Source of the DNA: Serratia marcescens subsp. marcescens ATCC 13880
Lineage (GTDB): Bacteria; Pseudomonadota; Gammaproteobacteria; Enterobacterales; Enterobacteriaceae
Assembly: GCF_017299535.1 (NCBI RefSeq)
Contig: NZ_CP071238.1
Location: 4,030,001 to 4,094,000 of the forward strand
Length of the DNA: 64,000 nucleotides
Direction: 5' to 3'
The translations under genes were made by a program, and so were the position numbers. Below the pieces are notes generated by a model that was not told the origin of the DNA, made no database searches, and saw only the letters and a list, made by a program, of their open reading frames with translations. Of the stretch, positions 62,067 through 64,000 are shown piece by piece. The first letter of the stretch is position 1; each line of letters begins with the position of its first letter.

Positions 62067-62939
62067 TCACGACAGTTGTTGCTGTGGGCGACGACGGTAC
62101 GCCCAAATCATCATAATAATACCGGCCACCACCATCGGGATGGACAGGATCTGCCCCATGCTGATCACGCCGTCGAACAGGCCGAGCTGGGCATCCGGCT
62201 GGCGGAACGCTTCAACGATGATGCGGAATGCGCCATACCCAATCAGGAACAGGCCTGATACGGCGCCCATCGGCCGCGGCTTGCGAATAAACAGGTTCAG
62301 AATGATAAACAGCACCACGCCTTCCAGCAGCAGTTCATACAGCTGCGACGGGTGGCGCGGCAGTACGCCGTACTGATTCAGCAACGGCAACAAAGAGGGA
62401 TCGGCGGCGGCGAGGGCCACGTCTTCGCTGCGCGAACTTGGGAACAACATCGCCCAAGGGGTATCGGTGGTCACGCGGCCCCACAGTTCGCCGTTGATAA
62501 AGTTGCCGAGGCGGCCGGCGCCCAGGCCGAATGGGATCAATGGCGCGATAAAATCGGAAACCTGGAAGAAGGTGCGTTTGGTGCGGCGAGCGAACCAGAA
62601 CATCACCAGAATCACCCCCATCAAGCCGCCGTGGAACGACATGCCGCCATCCCAGACCTTGAACAGATAGAGCGGGTTATCCAGGAACAGCGGCAGGTTG
62701 TAGAACAGCACATAGCCGACGCGGCCGCCGACGAATACGCCCAGGAAGCCGGCGTAGAGCAGGTTTTCCACTTCGTCTTTGGTCCAGCCGCTGCCCGGCT
62801 TGTTGGCGCGACGCACCGCCAGCCACATGGCAAAAACGAAGCCGACCAGGTACATCAGGCCGTACCAATGCAGAGAAACCGGGCCAATGGAGAAAATGAC
62901 CGGATCAAATTTAGGAAACGCCAGATAGCTATTGCTCAT
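62067..62939 (-). CDS. lgt: Prolipoprotein diacylglyceryl transferase
   Basis: Inner-membrane enzyme that attaches diacylglycerol from phosphatidylglycerol to the lipobox Cys of prolipoproteins; among its likely substrates here are MltA and YgdI. 290 residues (E. coli 291) with seven predicted membrane segments. [11 protein letters not shown] holds an essential His region, [14 protein letters not shown] is the Lgt signature, and PRHPSQLYE is conserved. It is co-transcribed with thyA. Confidence 0.97.
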   Translation of the reverse strand: MSNSYLAFPKFDPVIFSIGPVSLHWYGLMYLVGFVFAMWLAVRRANKPGSGWTKDEVENLLYAGFLGVFVGGRVGYVLFYNLPLFLDNPLYLFKVWDGGMSFHGGLMGVILVMFWFARRTKRTFFQVSDFIAPLIPFGLGAGRLGNFINGELWGRVTTDTPWAMLFPSSRSEDVALAAADPSLLPLLNQYGVLPRHPSQLYELLLEGVVLFIILNLFIRKPRPMGAVSGLFLIGYGAFRIIVEAFRQPDAQLGLFDGVISMGQILSIPMVVAGIIMMIWAYRRRPQQQLS

Positions 62940-63085
62940 CTATCACCACAACATGTCTGTTATTTTTCCCCATGCGGGGGCGGCAGGTGCCAAGCGGCGA
63001 CGGAGATTATCCCGCGCCTTGCAAACGGCGGCATTGGCCGCTGCGGTCTGCAAGGCGACGAGCATGCGCCGCGCTGAGGTTGCGC

Positions 63086-63091
63086 ATCATA
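63086..63091 (-). promoter_or_regulatory. Candidate lgt promoter (-10 element)
   Basis: TATGAT preceded by TG at the extended -10 position, about 150 bp upstream of lgt on the minus strand. No good -35 hexamer is seen. The 222-bp gap between lgt and ptsP holds no gene. Confidence 0.4.
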
Positions 63092-63138
63092 ACATAGGCT
63101 TAGCGCAGTCCGGTCCGGCAGGGCGGGAAAAGTTCTGT

Positions 63139-63162
63139 AAAAAAATCACACCGCGCGGCGGT
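63139..63162 (-). terminator. Possible terminator of ptsP
   Basis: A short stem (ACCGC/GCGGT) reaching into the ptsP stop codon, then GTGA and seven T on the minus strand. The stem is only 5 bp but all but one pair are GC. Confidence 0.45.
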
Positions 63163-64000
63163 TATCGGCCCCCGCGGATCAGCCCGCCCATGCCGCGCCG
63201 CTCCATAAACGCCGCCACCAGATGGCGCACTTCGGTGGTCATCTGGGTGTTCAACACCCGGTGAGCCAGCATTTCGGCGTCGGCCAGGTCGATATGTCGC
63301 AGCAGGTATTTGATGCGCGCCACGCTGCGGCCATTCATGCTCAGATTGCGATAGCCCATGCCCACCAGCAACAGCGCGCCCATGGGATCGCCGGCCAACT
63401 CACCGCAGAGGCTAAGCTGCAGCCCGGCCGCTTTCCCCTGCTCGGCGATCAAGTTCAGCACCTGCAACATCGCGGGATGCAAACTGTCATACAGCGCGGC
63501 GACCCGCGTGTTATTGCGATCCACCGCCAGCAGGTACTGGGTCAAGTCGTTGGTGCCGACCGAAATGAAATCAACGCGCCCGGCCAAATGCGGGATCAGG
63601 AAAATCATCGATGGCACTTCCAGCATCACGCCGATTTTCGGTTTCGGGATCGCGTAGCCGAGCACCTCTTCCACCTCGCGCCCGGCTCGGTCAATCAGGC
63701 GTTTAGCTTCGTCGACCTCTTCAAGGCTGGTGATCATCGGCAGCAAAATACCCAGGTTGCCGGTGCCGGCATTGGCGCGCAGCATGGCGCGTACCTGAAT
63801 CAAAAAGATCTCCGGCTGATCTAGAGTGATGCGGATGCCGCGCCACCCCAGGCAAGGGTTCTCTTCGCTGATCGGCATATAGGGCAGTTGCTTGTCGGCG
63901 CCGATATCCAGGGTGCGCAGCGTAACCGGCTTGCTCGGATAAAGCTGCAGCATGCCTTGATACTGCGCGACCTGTTCTTCTTCGGAGGGGAAACCGCTTT
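63162..64000 (-). CDS. ptsP: Phosphoenolpyruvate-protein phosphotransferase PtsP (enzyme I Ntr), C-terminal fragment
   Basis: C-terminal 279 or so residues of EI-Ntr, which takes phosphate from PEP and passes it to NPr in the nitrogen PTS. The frame is open through the window edge, with RFPSEEEQVAQYQGM as the first residues visible. The PEP-binding barrel shows LRTLDIGADKQLP, RGIRITLDQPEIF, VDFISVGTNDLTQY and the active-site Cys in LSLCGELAGDP. The phospho-His and GAF domains lie outside the window. lgt follows 222 bp downstream, as in E. coli. Confidence 0.97.
   Translation of the reverse strand, partial: SGFPSEEEQVAQYQGMLQLYPSKPVTLRTLDIGADKQLPYMPISEENPCLGWRGIRITLDQPEIFLIQVRAMLRANAGTGNLGILLPMITSLEEVDEAKRLIDRAGREVEEVLGYAIPKPKIGVMLEVPSMIFLIPHLAGRVDFISVGTNDLTQYLLAVDRNNTRVAALYDSLHPAMLQVLNLIAEQGKAAGLQLSLCGELAGDPMGALLLVGMGYRNLSMNGRSVARIKYLLRHIDLADAEMLAHRVLNTQMTTEVRHLVAAFMERRGMGGLIRGGR

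Overview
This is ordinary core chromosome of a GC-rich (roughly 60%) gammaproteobacterium of the order Enterobacterales, most likely Serratia (S. marcescens complex). Nearly every protein aligns end to end with its Escherichia coli counterpart from memory, and the small RNAs csrB and gcvB and the three initiator tRNAs sit in the same gene neighbourhoods as in E. coli. The genus is an inference from GC content and protein sequences, not from a search. I see no insertion sequence, prophage, integron or CRISPR array. The window starts inside dnaE and ends inside ptsP.

Layout. (1) 1-15.5 kb, minus strand: the envelope and translation cluster rpsB-tsf, pyrH, frr, dxr, uppS-cdsA-rseP-bamA-skp-lpxD-fabZ-lpxA-lpxB-rnhB-dnaE. 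It links outer-membrane protein assembly (BamA, Skp), sigma-E signalling (RseP), lipid A (LpxD, LpxA, LpxB), fatty acid and phospholipid synthesis (FabZ, CdsA) and undecaprenyl carrier synthesis (Dxr, UppS). (2) 15.8-20.7 kb, plus strand: map, glnD, dapD, yaeH. (3) At about 20.75 kb the map jumps, in E. coli terms, from the dnaE-yaeH block (about 4 min) to the yqcA-ptsP block (about 63 min), which then runs collinear to the end. (4) 20.8-33 kb: yqcC, truC and yqcA are split by two large envelope genes, a 1991-residue alpha-2-macroglobulin-like protein and pbpC. An MFS transporter lies between yqcC and the sRNA csrB. (5) 33-43.8 kb: syd/queF, ppnN, xni, rlmM-ygdD, gcvA/gcvB, ygdI, csdA-csdE, tcdA, mltA. 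(6) 44.0-44.4 kb: three tandem initiator tRNA-Met genes. (7) 44.4-64 kb: amiC/argA (divergent), then on the minus strand ppdA-ppdB-ygdB-ppdC-recC-ptrA-recB-recD, with lgt-thyA and ptsP upstream.

The most informative non-coding signals are a perfect 28-bp palindrome about 180 bp upstream of csrB (a probable UvrY/GacA box), tandem ARG boxes before argA, a gcvB promoter with good -35 and -10 hexamers, the t44-type leader of rpsB, and a G-U wobble in the acceptor stem of the third initiator tRNA copy. I did not find an undescribed system. The least ordinary parts are the macroglobulin/pbpC pair inside the yqcC-truC-yqcA cluster and the adjacent MFS gene with a palindromic upstream site.
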